Part shown: positions 1-8,698 of the stretch, piece by piece
How the letters are laid out: the number at the start of each line of letters is the position of its first letter
Numbering within the stretch: the stretch's first letter is position 1
The notes under the pieces: model-generated
Told to the model about the DNA's origin: nothing
The model's database searches: none
Seen by the model: only the letters and a program-made list of their open reading frames with translations
Position numbers and translations under genes: made by a program
Source of the DNA: Streptomyces hyaluromycini
GTDB taxonomy: Bacteria; Actinomycetota; Actinomycetes; Streptomycetales; Streptomycetaceae
Direction: 5' to 3'
Length of the DNA stretch: 64,000 nt
NCBI RefSeq assembly: GCF_002217755.1
Contig: NZ_BCFL01000032.1
Coordinates: 1-64,000 of the forward strand

Positions 1-129
1 CATTCCCGTCGTCGCCCGGAGGGCGGCCTCGCGGCGTCAGGTGCGTGCATGGCGTCGCGAGGCAGACGGGAATTGTCAGACAGGCCCTAACATTCCACCA
101 ACTGAATGCGTCGGAGGAGCGGACGCGGG

Positions 130-1380
130 ATGCCGCCGGCCGAGGCAGGGAGAAGCACGTTGACCAGCACGACGGGGAGCACGGCGAGCACCGGGCAGCC
201 CACCATCCGGCGCGGTACCAACCTGCCGCGCCTCGGTGACTTCAACGAGTCCGTGATCCTGGACGCCATCCGCCGGCACCCCACCGGCCTGAGCCGGGTG
301 GAACTCGCCCAGGCCACCGGGCTGTCCGCGCAGACCGTCTCGAACATCACCCGGCGGCTGCTCGACCAGGGCATCGCACGGGAGTCGGGCAAGCAGAGCA
401 CCGGCAGCGGAAAGCCCCGCACCCTGCTCGAAATCGTCCCCGCGGCCCGGTACGCGGTGGGGGTGCACCTCGACCCGGCGGTCATCACCTGCGTCCTGGT
501 GGACCTGCTCGGCACCGTGGTCGCCCAGCGCAGCGTGGTGACGCCGAGCGGCGGCGACACCGACGCGATCGCCGCGGACATGGCGGCCTCGGTCTCCGCG
601 ATCGTCGCCGAGTCGGGCGCCGACCGTGAGCGGGTGCTCGGCCTCGGCATCGCCGCGCCCGGTCCCATCGACGCGGACGCCGGCTGGGTCGTGGACCCGC
701 CCGAGCTGCCCGGCTGGGGCCGCTACCCGCTGCGCGACAGGCTCAGCGAGGCGACCGGGTTCCCGGCGCTGCTCGACAAGGACGTCACGGCCGCCGTGGT
801 CGCCGAACGCTGGACCGGAGCGGCCACCGACAGCCGCAACCTGCTCTTCTTCTACCTCGGCACCGGCTCCGGCATGGGCCTGGTGGTGGAGGACACCGTG
901 CTGCGCGGCGTCTCCGGGAACGCGGGCGAGGTCGGCGGCCTGGGCGCCGCCTCCTCGACGAAGACACTCGTCGAGGAAGGCGTCGCCCTGGGCGTGCTCG
1001 GCGCCGAGTACACGGTGACCAACCCGGCCGACGCCCAGCGCGGTCTGGAGCGGCTCGCGGAGCTCGCCGCCGCGGGCGACGCACAGGCGGACGGCATCAT
1101 CGAGCGCCTCGCGATCCGGATCGGCCGCGGGGTGTGCGCGGCGGCCACCCTTCTGGACGTCGACACCATCGTGTTCGGCGGGCCGACCTGGAAGCTGCTC
1201 GCCGACCGGCTGCTGCGCGTCATCGAACCGATGGTCGCCCGCTCCCCGTTCGTGAAGGCGACCCACCCGACGACGGTCGTCTCCACCACCCTCGGCGAGA
1301 ACGTCGCCGCCGTGGGCGCCGCCTCCCTCGTCCTCGACCAGGCGCTCTCCGCCCAGCCCAGGTCGCTGCTGCTGGGCTGA
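130..1380 (+). CDS. ROK-family transcriptional repressor
   Basis: Cytoplasmic sugar-responsive repressor of the ROK (NagC/XylR) family. A winged helix-turn-helix lies at about residues 47-82 (core LAQATGLSAQTVSNI). From about residue 110 follows the actin-like sugar-binding domain, with the phosphate loop FYLGTGSGMG and the DKDVTAAVVAE segment holding the usual catalytic Asp. The Cys cluster (CxCGxxGCxE) that binds zinc in most ROK proteins is missing after GNAGEVGGLG, so kinase activity is unlikely. ATG 130 is preferred to ATG 106 because GGAGGAG lies at 113-119. The gene stands alone and is followed by a hairpin. Its ligand cannot be read from the sequence; one candidate target is the palindrome at 12079-12091. 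Confidence 0.85.
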   Translation: MPPAEAGRSTLTSTTGSTASTGQPTIRRGTNLPRLGDFNESVILDAIRRHPTGLSRVELAQATGLSAQTVSNITRRLLDQGIARESGKQSTGSGKPRTLLEIVPAARYAVGVHLDPAVITCVLVDLLGTVVAQRSVVTPSGGDTDAIAADMAASVSAIVAESGADRERVLGLGIAAPGPIDADAGWVVDPPELPGWGRYPLRDRLSEATGFPALLDKDVTAAVVAERWTGAATDSRNLLFFYLGTGSGMGLVVEDTVLRGVSGNAGEVGGLGAASSTKTLVEEGVALGVLGAEYTVTNPADAQRGLERLAELAAAGDAQADGIIERLAIRIGRGVCAAATLLDVDTIVFGGPTWKLLADRLLRVIEPMVARSPFVKATHPTTVVSTTLGENVAAVGAASLVLDQALSAQPRSLLLG

Positions 1381-1394
1381 GCCCCGAGCCGGCC

Positions 1395-1424
1395 GGGCCG
1401 TACCGGACCACCCGGATACGGCCC
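1395..1424 (+). terminator. Hairpin terminator after the ROK gene
   Basis: An inverted repeat of about 12 bp (GGGCCGTACCGG pairing with CCGGATACGGCCC, one bulged base) begins 14 nt after the ROK stop codon. No U-tract follows, as is common for Streptomyces terminators. Confidence 0.5.
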
Positions 1425-1590
1425 CCTTCGGTCGACCGCGTGTTCGCTCCGTAGTCGTCGACGAAAAAACACGTGGACCGAGCGGCCGTCGTCGCGGGAG
1501 ACTTCCCTTTCCTGACCTGCCGATTCCAGGCCGTCGCGGACCATGCGGCGGCCGACTCGGCATGCCGTACGACGACTACACAGGGTTGAG

Positions 1591-3408
1591 ATGACATCCT
1601 CTGTCGATTTACCTGCGACGGGACCCCGCAAGGGCGCCGTCATGCTCGCGCTTCGGTACTACGGACGGGAGTTGGCCCGGCTCAAGCGGCTCACCGTGCC
1701 CGCGTTGCTGCTGCCGGCGCTCGGCAACATCGGAATCAACTACCTGGCCCCGCTGGTCGTGGCCAAGCTGGTCGGCCGGATCGCCGACGGCCACGGCCTG
1801 GGCGTCGGCGCCACACTGCCGTACGTCCTCGGCTTCGCCGGTGTCCTGCTGCTGGCGGAGGCGTTCTGGCGGATCGGTCTGCACTGCCTGAACCGAGTGG
1901 ACGCACTCGGTATCGAGCAGTTGTACGTCATCGGCATGGACGAACTGTTCGCGAAGGACGCCGCGTTCTTCCACGACAACTTCGCGGGGTCGCTCACCAA
2001 GCGGGTGCTGAGCTTCGCCACCCGCTTCGAGGAGTTCGGCGACACGCTGACCTTCAACATCGTCGGCAGCTTCGTGCCGCTGGCGTTCGGCTCGGTGGTG
2101 CTCTGGCGCTACCAGCCGCTGCTCGTCGTCGCGCTCCTGGCGATGATCGCGGTGACGGCGGTCTGCGTGTTCCCGCTGATCCGCCACCGGCAGCGGCTGG
2201 TCGACCGGCGTGAGGAGGCCATCGCCCGGGTGTCGGGGCATGTCGCCGACAGCCTGATGAACATGGACACGGTCCGGGCGTTCGCCGCCGAGAAGCGGGA
2301 GGCCGCCGAACACCGGTCGCGGGTCGCCGAGTCGCGGCGGCGCACCCTGCGCTCCTGGGACTACGGCAACCTGCGCATCGACACGTTCGTCGCGCCGATG
2401 TCCGTGGCGACCAACGCGGTGGGCCTGCTGCTCGCGGTGGCGCTCGCGGGCGGCGGGCACAACGTGGAGGCGGTCGTGGTCGCCTTCACCTACTACACCA
2501 ACGCGACCCGGATCATGTTCGAGTTCAACCAGATCTACCGGCGCATGGAGAGCTCCATGACGGAGGCGGCCCAGTTCACCGAACTGCTCCTGGAGCCGCC
2601 GACCGTGAACGACCCGGAGGCTCCGGAACCGCTCGCGCCGCGGGCCGCCGGCGTCCGCTTCGAGAAGGTCTCCTTCACCCACGCGGGTGCGAGGCCGCTG
2701 TTCGAGGGGCTCGAACTGGACGTGCCCAGCGGGTCGAAGTTCGGGTTCGTCGGCCGGTCGGGCGGCGGCAAGACCACGCTCACCCGGCTGCTGCTGCGGA
2801 TGACCGACATCGACGCCGGCCGGATCATGATCGGCGGCCAGGACATCAGCCGGCTGCGCCAGGCCGACCTGCGCAGCCAGATCGCCTACGTCCCGCAGGA
2901 CCCGGCGATGTTCCACCGCACCCTGCGGGACAACATCGCCTTCGCCCGGCCGGACGCCACCGACGCCGAGATCCGGGTGGCCGCCGAGGCCGCGCACGTC
3001 ACGGAGTTCGCCGACGCGCTGCCGGACGGGTTCGACACGATGGTGGGGGAGCGCGGGGTCAAGCTCTCCGGCGGCCAGCGCCAGCGGGTCGCCCTGGCCC
3101 GGGCGATCCTGCGGGACGCCCCGATCCTGCTCCTGGACGAGGCGACCAGCGCGCTGGACTCCGAGAGCGAGATCCTGGTCCAGGAGGCGCTGTGGCGGCT
3201 CATGGAGGGCCGGACGGCGCTGGTGGTGGCCCACCGACTGAGTACGGTCGCCTCCATGGACCGGCTCGTGGTCCTGGACCGCGGCCGGATCGTCGAGCAG
3301 GGCACCCACCACGAACTGCTCGCCGCGGAGGGCGCCTACGCCAAGCTGTGGCAGCACCAGTCGGGCGGGTTCCTGGACGAGGGGCCTCGGCCGGCCGAAG
3401 TGCACTAG
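1591..3408 (+). CDS. ABC exporter, fused membrane and ATPase domains
   Basis: Half-size exporter of the ABCB/MsbA type (605 aa) that should act as a dimer in the cytoplasmic membrane. About six membrane helices fill residues 20-320. The nucleotide-binding domain follows with Walker A GRSGGGKT (about 388-396), signature LSGGQ (about 491), Walker B ILLLDEATSALD (about 511) and the switch His in VAHR (about 545), so the ATPase looks intact. ATG 1591 is chosen; an upstream ATG at 1543 would add an Arg-rich leader, and ATG 1642 would also keep every domain. No partner half-transporter is adjacent and the substrate is unknown. Confidence 0.85.
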   Translation: MTSSVDLPATGPRKGAVMLALRYYGRELARLKRLTVPALLLPALGNIGINYLAPLVVAKLVGRIADGHGLGVGATLPYVLGFAGVLLLAEAFWRIGLHCLNRVDALGIEQLYVIGMDELFAKDAAFFHDNFAGSLTKRVLSFATRFEEFGDTLTFNIVGSFVPLAFGSVVLWRYQPLLVVALLAMIAVTAVCVFPLIRHRQRLVDRREEAIARVSGHVADSLMNMDTVRAFAAEKREAAEHRSRVAESRRRTLRSWDYGNLRIDTFVAPMSVATNAVGLLLAVALAGGGHNVEAVVVAFTYYTNATRIMFEFNQIYRRMESSMTEAAQFTELLLEPPTVNDPEAPEPLAPRAAGVRFEKVSFTHAGARPLFEGLELDVPSGSKFGFVGRSGGGKTTLTRLLLRMTDIDAGRIMIGGQDISRLRQADLRSQIAYVPQDPAMFHRTLRDNIAFARPDATDAEIRVAAEAAHVTEFADALPDGFDTMVGERGVKLSGGQRQRVALARAILRDAPILLLDEATSALDSESEILVQEALWRLMEGRTALVVAHRLSTVASMDRLVVLDRGRIVEQGTHHELLAAEGAYAKLWQHQSGGFLDEGPRPAEVH

Positions 3409-3455
3409 GCGCTTCGCTGGAGGAGCCGGGGGGCGGGTTGTCGGTTGGCTGCGGC

Positions 3456-3501
3456 ATCGTCGTGGCTGGTCGCGCAGTTCCCCGCGCCCCTTTGGGGCGC
3501 G
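3456..3501 (+). repeat. Dispersed intergenic repeat, copy 1
   Basis: The stretch GTCGTGGCTGGTCGCGCAGT followed by a CGCGCCCC-TTT-GGGGCGCG hairpin (3483-3501) recurs in reverse orientation at 20765-20807. The same element is familiar from intergenic regions of many Streptomyces chromosomes. The hairpin could end transcription of the ABC gene. Confidence 0.7.
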
Positions 3502-3570
3502 CTGCCGAACCGTGGCCGACTTTGCTCGGTCGGCTCGGAAGGCGTCTGCCGGACGTGGGCGGGTGGTAGA

Positions 3571-3591
3571 CAGGTGATCATGAGTCACCTG
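3571..3591. promoter_or_regulatory. Inverted repeat upstream of the nudK-like gene
   Basis: CAGGTGA-N7-TCACCTG is a perfect 7-bp dyad with a 7-nt centre, ending 29 nt before the Nudix start. It could be a repressor operator or an RNA hairpin. A 14-codon frame (ATG 3580 to TGA 3624) starts inside it and overlaps the Nudix ATG by ATGA. Confidence 0.4.
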
Positions 3592-3620
3592 ATCGCCCCC
3601 GTCCGCCCGGCCGGCACCCG

Positions 3621-4289
3621 ATGACCGCCGGGATCGACACCCCCGACCGCCGGGGCCGTACCGGTCTCGACCGTGCCGGTCTCGATCTGACCGGCAACCC
3701 GCGTGTGAAGGTCCGGGAGGTGAGGCTCCTGTCCAGTCACTGGTACGTCGAGCGGGCCACCACCTTCGACCTCCAGCATGCCGACGGCACCTGGCACACC
3801 GAGGAACGCGAGACCCACGACCGCGGCAACGGCGCCACGCTCCTCCTCTACGACACCGAACGCGAAACCGTCCTGCTCACCCGCCAGTTCCGCTTCCCGG
3901 TGTATGTCAACGGCCACCCCGACGGCATGCTGGTCGAGACCCCGGCGGGCCTCCTGGACGACGAGGCCGAGCACCCGGAGCACGCGGTCCGCCGGGAGGT
4001 CGTCGAGGAGACCGGCCACACCGTCGGCGAGGTCGAGCACGTCTTCGACGTCTACATGAGCCCGGGCTCGGTCACCGAACGGATCTCCTTCTACGCGGCC
4101 GCCTACGGCCCCTCGACCCGCACCCACGAGGGCGGCGGCCTGGACGAGGAGGGCGAGGACATCGAGATCCTCGAACTCCCCTTCCGGCGCGCCCTGGAGA
4201 TGATCCGGACGGGCGAGATCGCCGACGCGAAGACGATCATGCTGCTGCAGTGGGCGGCCCTGGACGGACCGTTCGCCGGGCGCCCTTGA
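3621..4289 (+). CDS. nudK: NudK-like Nudix hydrolase (GDP-mannose/ADP-ribose pyrophosphatase)
   Basis: Soluble Nudix hydrolase, 222 aa, expected to cleave GDP-mannose or ADP-ribose to the sugar phosphate and a nucleoside monophosphate. The Nudix box is the degenerate form seen in NudK: ETPAGLLDDEAE, then REVVEETGH. Residues flanking it also track E. coli NudK closely (YDRGNGATLLLY-like start, VYMSPGSVTE, GGGLDEEGEDIEILELPF, ALEMIRTGEIADAKT). The N-terminus is about 25 residues longer than NudK, so a GTG start near 3704 is possible. A 14-codon frame overlaps the ATG and may couple translation. It could counterbalance the GDP-mannose demand of the polysaccharide cluster, but that link is inference. 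Confidence 0.75.
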   Translation: MTAGIDTPDRRGRTGLDRAGLDLTGNPRVKVREVRLLSSHWYVERATTFDLQHADGTWHTEERETHDRGNGATLLLYDTERETVLLTRQFRFPVYVNGHPDGMLVETPAGLLDDEAEHPEHAVRREVVEETGHTVGEVEHVFDVYMSPGSVTERISFYAAAYGPSTRTHEGGGLDEEGEDIEILELPFRRALEMIRTGEIADAKTIMLLQWAALDGPFAGRP

Positions 4290-4316
4290 CTTCAAGAGCA
4301 CTCCAAGCCGAAGACT
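4286..4316 (+). promoter_or_regulatory. MerR-type promoter candidate for the aldo-keto reductase gene
   Basis: TTGACT (4286-4291) and AAGACT (4311-4316) are separated by 19 bp. The spacer holds an imperfect dyad starting CTTCAAG and ending CTCCAAG. A long spacer with a CTTCAAG-type dyad is the layout of MerR-family activated promoters, which often drive oxidoreductase genes. No merR gene is in the window and the -10 is weak. Confidence 0.35.
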
Positions 4317-4363
4317 CACCACCGTGCACCCGGACCCCCGGGTGCGCGGACGGAGGAGACGGC

Positions 4364-5350
4364 ATGAAGTACCGCACCATCGGCACCGACCCGAGCACCC
4401 GCCGCGAGGTGAGCGTCCTCGCGCTCGGCGCCATGCTGTTCGGGTCCCGCACCGACGAGCAGACCTCCTTCGCCGTCCTCGACCGCTATGTCGAGGCCGG
4501 CGGGAACTTCATCGACACGTCCGACAACTACGCCTTCTGGGAGGACGGGAGCCAGGGCGGCCAGAGCGAGGAACTGCTCGGCCGCTGGCGGCGCAGCCGC
4601 GGGATCGGCGACGGGATCGTCATCGCCACCAAGCTCGGCGCCCGCCCCCTCGCCCCCGGCACGAGCTACACCGACAACCCCGAGGGCCTGTCCGCGAAGG
4701 TGATCCGGGAGTCGGCCGAGCGCAGCCGCGAACGCCTCGGCGTCGAGAAGCTCGACCTGTTGTACGCCCACATAGAGGACCCCGCCGTCCCGCTCCGCGA
4801 GACCGTCGAGGGGTTCGCCGCGCTCGTCGAGGACGGCACCGTCGGCCTGCTCGGCGCCAGCAACCACGCCGTCTGGCGGCTGGAACGCGCCCGTGCCCTC
4901 GCCGCCGCGGCCGGCCTGCCCGGCTACGAGGTGCTCCAGTACCAGCACAGCTATCTGCGCCCGCGCACCGACATCCCCGGCGACCTGTTCCCGGACGGCA
5001 GCCTCGGCGGTACCGACGCCCAGCTCCGCAGCTACCTGCGCGCGGAGCCGGGCCTCACCCTGGTCGCCTACTCACCGCTGCTCAAGGGCGCCTACACCCA
5101 GCCCGGCAAAACGCTGCCCGCCGATTTCGGCCACCCCGGCACCCGGGCCCGCCTCGCCGTGCTGGGCGAGGTGGCCCGGGAGACCGGGGCGACCCTGAAC
5201 CAGGTGGTGCTGGCCTGGCTGCTGGGCGGGCCGCTGCCGGTCGTCCCGCTGGCCGGGGTGTCGTCCGTGGCCCAGCTGGAGGAGAACCTCGCCGCCGTGG
5301 ACCTGGAGCTCACGCCCGGCCAGCGGGCCCGCCTGGACGCGGCTCACTGA
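4364..5350 (+). CDS. Aldo-keto reductase
   Basis: NAD(P)H-dependent oxidoreductase of the AKR superfamily (328 aa, (beta/alpha)8 barrel, cytoplasmic) reducing aldehydes or ketones. The catalytic tetrad is visible as Asp51 (NFIDTSDNY), Tyr56, Lys90 (VIATKLGA) and His136 (LLYAHIEDP). The C-terminal cofactor region PVVPLAGVSSVAQLEENL is typical. ATG 4364 has GGAGGAG a few bases upstream. The gene ends inside the tail of the convergent beta-galactosidase gene (7 bp overlap). The physiological substrate is unknown. Confidence 0.88.
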   Translation: MKYRTIGTDPSTRREVSVLALGAMLFGSRTDEQTSFAVLDRYVEAGGNFIDTSDNYAFWEDGSQGGQSEELLGRWRRSRGIGDGIVIATKLGARPLAPGTSYTDNPEGLSAKVIRESAERSRERLGVEKLDLLYAHIEDPAVPLRETVEGFAALVEDGTVGLLGASNHAVWRLERARALAAAAGLPGYEVLQYQHSYLRPRTDIPGDLFPDGSLGGTDAQLRSYLRAEPGLTLVAYSPLLKGAYTQPGKTLPADFGHPGTRARLAVLGEVARETGATLNQVVLAWLLGGPLPVVPLAGVSSVAQLEENLAAVDLELTPGQRARLDAAH

Positions 5351-7353
5351 CCGCGAGGCTCCCGTACGACGGCGATCTCGCCCGGCGCCACGGTGACCGT
5401 GCCGTCGGCGGGCTTGCCGGACAGCAGCTCCACCGACCCCGCCGCGACCGGGAGTTCGGCGCCCTCGCCGGTGTGGTCGATCACGAACACGTAGTCCGCG
5501 TCCGCACCGCGCCGGACCACGACCTCCACGCCCGCCGGGGCGGTGCGGCCCGCTGCCACGCCTGCCTCGGCGCGGATCCGGCCCAGCAGCCCCGCCAGGG
5601 TCTCCGCGTCCGGCAGCGTCGCCACGTACCAGGCGGTGCCCGAGCCGTAGCCGTGCCGGGTCACCGCCGGTACCCCGGCCAGCGGCCCGTCGGCGTACGA
5701 CGTCACCGCCGTCGCGCCGGCCAGCCCCACCCGCTCCGACCAGAGCGAGCCGGTGCTGCCCTCGCTCAGCGTCACCCGCTCCTCGGGCAGCAGCGGGAAC
5801 AGCTCGTCGGTGCGCACGCCCAGCAGCTCGCGGAAGGCGCCCGGGTAACCACCCAGCCGCACATGGCAGTTCTCGTCCACGGCGCCGCTGTGGAAGCCGA
5901 CGGCCAGGCTGCCGCCGGCCTCCGCGAAGGCGGTCAGGTTCGCCACACCCGTGTCGTCCACCAGGTACAGGCTCGGGGCCAGGACGACCTTGTACGCCGA
6001 CAGGTCCGCGTCCGGGCGGACGAAGTCCACCGCCACGCCCGCCCGCCACAGCGGCTCGTACCAGGCGCGGACGACGTCCAGGTAGCGCAGCTGCTCGCTC
6101 GGCTGCGAGGGCAGCTCCACGGCCCAGCGGGCGTCCCAGTCCCAGACGACGGCCACCTCGGCGGTGCCGGTGCTGCCGCGCACCTCGGCAAGTGCCTTGA
6201 GATCGGCGCCCAGCCGGACCACGTCCCGCCAGATCTGGCTGTCGGTCCCCGCGTGCGGCAGCATCGCCGAGTGCCACTGCTCGGCACCCGCCTTCGCCGC
6301 CCGCCACTGGAAGTAGCAGATGCCGTCCGCGCCGTGCGCCACATGCGCGAGCGCGTTGCGGCGCAACTCGCCCGCCGCCTTGGCTCTGTTGACGGGCTGC
6401 CAGTTGACGGCGCCCGTCGAGTGCTCCATCAGCAGCCACGGCCCGCCCGCCAGCGACCGCATCAGGTCGCCGCTCAGCGCGACGTCGATCTGCGACTCCG
6501 GGTCGGCCGACATCAGGTAGTGGTCGTTGGCCACCACGTCCAGCTCCGGTGCCCAGCGCCAGTAGTCGAGGGCGTCGAAGTTGTACATCACCATGAAGTT
6601 GGTGGTGGCGGGGATCGCGGGGGCCGCCGCCCGGAGCACGTCCCGCTCCGCCGTGTACAGCGACAGCAGTTCGTCCGAGCAGAACCGCCGCCAGTCCAGC
6701 TGGTGCGTCGGGTTGGGGACGGCGCCGGTCGCCCGGGGCGGCAGGACCTCGTCCCAGTCGTAGTACCACTGGCTCCAGAAGGTGGTGCCCCAGGCGTGGT
6801 TGAGGGCGGCCAGGTCGTCGCCGTACCGGGCCCGCAGCCAGCGGCGGAAGGACTCCGCGCTGGTGTCGCAGTAGCAGGCGGCGTTGTGGCAGCCGTACTC
6901 GTTGTGGACGTGCCACATCTTCACGGCCGGGTGGCTCGCGTACCGGTCGGCGATCGCGCCCGCGATGCGCAGCGCGGCCGCGCGGTAGGCGGGGCTGCTC
7001 GGGCAGAACGTCTGCCGGCTGCCGTACGACAGGGTGCGGCCGTCGTGGTCCACCGGGAGCGCCTCGGGGTGGGCGCGGAAGAACCAGGCCGGCGGGGCGG
7101 CCGTGGGGGTGGCGAGGTCGGCGGCGATGCCGTTCTCGTGGAGGAGGCCGAGGATCCGGTCCATCCGCGAGAAGTCGTAGACGCCCTCGGAGGGCTCCAT
7201 CAGCGCCCACGAGAAGATGCCGACGCTGACCATGTTCACGCCCGCCTCGCGCATCAGGCGGACGTCCTCGGCCCACACCTCCTCGGGCCACTGCTCGGGG
7301 TTGTAGTCGCCGCCGTAGACGATGCCGGGGACGGAGAGGGTGCGGTCGCTCAT
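5344..7353 (-). CDS. GH42 beta-galactosidase
   Basis: Retaining beta-galactosidase of glycoside hydrolase family 42 (669 aa) with no signal peptide, so it acts on imported oligosaccharides. The N-terminal barrel holds the acid/base Glu152 (HVHNEYG) and nucleophile Glu310 (LLMEHSTG). Cys117, Cys155, Cys160 and Cys162 match the zinc cluster of GH42 enzymes. A trimerisation domain and a C-terminal beta domain follow. It is the last gene of the sugar operon; its ATG overlaps the alpha-galactosidase stop (ATGA), implying coupled translation. Confidence 0.93.
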   Translation of the reverse strand: MSDRTLSVPGIVYGGDYNPEQWPEEVWAEDVRLMREAGVNMVSVGIFSWALMEPSEGVYDFSRMDRILGLLHENGIAADLATPTAAPPAWFFRAHPEALPVDHDGRTLSYGSRQTFCPSSPAYRAAALRIAGAIADRYASHPAVKMWHVHNEYGCHNAACYCDTSAESFRRWLRARYGDDLAALNHAWGTTFWSQWYYDWDEVLPPRATGAVPNPTHQLDWRRFCSDELLSLYTAERDVLRAAAPAIPATTNFMVMYNFDALDYWRWAPELDVVANDHYLMSADPESQIDVALSGDLMRSLAGGPWLLMEHSTGAVNWQPVNRAKAAGELRRNALAHVAHGADGICYFQWRAAKAGAEQWHSAMLPHAGTDSQIWRDVVRLGADLKALAEVRGSTGTAEVAVVWDWDARWAVELPSQPSEQLRYLDVVRAWYEPLWRAGVAVDFVRPDADLSAYKVVLAPSLYLVDDTGVANLTAFAEAGGSLAVGFHSGAVDENCHVRLGGYPGAFRELLGVRTDELFPLLPEERVTLSEGSTGSLWSERVGLAGATAVTSYADGPLAGVPAVTRHGYGSGTAWYVATLPDAETLAGLLGRIRAEAGVAAGRTAPAGVEVVVRRGADADYVFVIDHTGEGAELPVAAGSVELLSGKPADGTVTVAPGEIAVVREPRGQ

Positions 7354-8672
7354 CGGTTGACTCCGTTAACTCCGGTGAGAAGGCGGCGGGTCGTCTCCAC
7401 GCCCCACTGGTCGAGGGAGAGCAGCCGGTCGCTGGAGGCGACCAGGCCGCCGACGGCCGCCACGTGCGCCGCCCAGCGCGCACGGGTCTCCACGGCGGGG
7501 CGGGCCATCAGGCAGTCGGGGTCGTTGACCCAGAGGCGGTTGTGCTGCCACTGGCGGCCGGCCCCGGTGAACTCGGCCGGGTCCTGGCCCGGTTGGCTGA
7601 AGTCGTCGGCCTCGGGGCGGCGGTGCGGAGCCGTGTCCGGGCTGACCCGCATCGCGTCGAACAGGCCGATCGAGGGCAGGACCGGCGCGCCGCAGCCGAG
7701 CAGGTAGGCGTCCGCGCCGATCGCCTCCCGGATCAGGCCGATGCCCAGCCGGTACGCCGTGAGCGGGTCCGCGCCCGAGTGCCGTACCCCCTCCAGGGCG
7801 CCCGCGTAGAGGAAGTCGGTCTTGAAGTAGTCGTAGCCCTCGGCGCGCAGCGTCGCGAAGACGTCGGTGAGGTAGGCCGCGGCGGCCGGGTGGGTGGTGT
7901 CCAGGACGTACAGGTCGTGACCCCAGTTGCGACCCGCGTGCAGCGGGTTGCCGTCCAGGTCGCGGACCAGCCAGTCCGGGTAGGTCTCGGCCAGCGCGCT
8001 CGCCGGGTCGACCAGGAAGGGTGCCGTCCAGATGCCCGCCCGGCGGCCGCGGGCGCGGATGGCGTCCGCGATGCCCCGCCGGGAGCGGAAGCGGCCGGAG
8101 AGGGTCAGCCAGTCGCCCAGGGCGCTCTGGTAGCCGTCGTCGATCTGCACCACGTCGATCGGCAGGTCGAGGGTGTCCATCGCGCGCAGGTTCTCGTGAA
8201 TGTCGTCCTCGGTGACGGCCGTGAAGTACTCGTACCAGGAGCACCAGACGGTGGGCGCGGGGCGGGGCGCCGGCACGGCCAGGGCGTCGGCCCAGTCGGC
8301 CAGCACGGACTGGATGCCCGTGCCGGTCCACTCCTTGACCGGGCCGTCGGCCTCGACCTCCGCGACCCCGGCCGCGACGGTCAGCCGGACCGAAGGCACC
8401 TCGTGCAGCGGGTCGGCCGCCGCCCAGAGCCGCACCGGCGAGCCGTCGCCCGGGTCGAGCGCCAGCAGGCCCTCGCCCTGGAAAGCCCCGGCGGGCACGC
8501 TGCGGCCGGGGCGGTAACACACGGTCGCCCAGTTGTCGTTCGTCGGGCGGTACGGGGCCGCGCCGAGGGCGTAGGCGCCGCTCGGCGACCAGGACTGCCA
8601 GCCCTCCTCGTGGACACGGGCGGTGCGCGTGTCCACGGCCACGGAGGCGACCGGGGTGAACGGGTTGTGCAC
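7350..8672 (-). CDS. GH36-type alpha-galactosidase
   Basis: Alpha-galactosidase/melibiase-like hydrolase (440 aa) without an export signal. The barrel shows WCSWYEYF (about 143), IDDGYQ (about 177), the nucleophile Asp286 in YFKTDFLYAG and the acid/base Asp346 in VSPDTAPH, all hallmarks of clan GH-D. It is shorter than classical 700-residue GH36 enzymes because the N-terminal beta-supersandwich is reduced. GTG 8672 is chosen; an AGAGA stretch lies upstream. Sharing an operon with GH42 and an ABC importer suggests intake of mixed alpha/beta galactosides. Confidence 0.88.
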   Translation of the reverse strand: MHNPFTPVASVAVDTRTARVHEEGWQSWSPSGAYALGAAPYRPTNDNWATVCYRPGRSVPAGAFQGEGLLALDPGDGSPVRLWAAADPLHEVPSVRLTVAAGVAEVEADGPVKEWTGTGIQSVLADWADALAVPAPRPAPTVWCSWYEYFTAVTEDDIHENLRAMDTLDLPIDVVQIDDGYQSALGDWLTLSGRFRSRRGIADAIRARGRRAGIWTAPFLVDPASALAETYPDWLVRDLDGNPLHAGRNWGHDLYVLDTTHPAAAAYLTDVFATLRAEGYDYFKTDFLYAGALEGVRHSGADPLTAYRLGIGLIREAIGADAYLLGCGAPVLPSIGLFDAMRVSPDTAPHRRPEADDFSQPGQDPAEFTGAGRQWQHNRLWVNDPDCLMARPAVETRARWAAHVAAVGGLVASSDRLLSLDQWGVETTRRLLTGVNGVNR

Positions 8673-8698
8673 GAGGTTCTCTTTCGGACGGGGCCGGA

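Noticed and set aside
4324..7707. Open frame of over 1,100 codons on the plus strand opposite the galactosidase genes
   Set aside because: Arg/Pro/His-rich nonsense composition, no ribosome site, and wholly antisense to clear GH42 and GH36 genes. Long antisense frames are an artefact of high GC.
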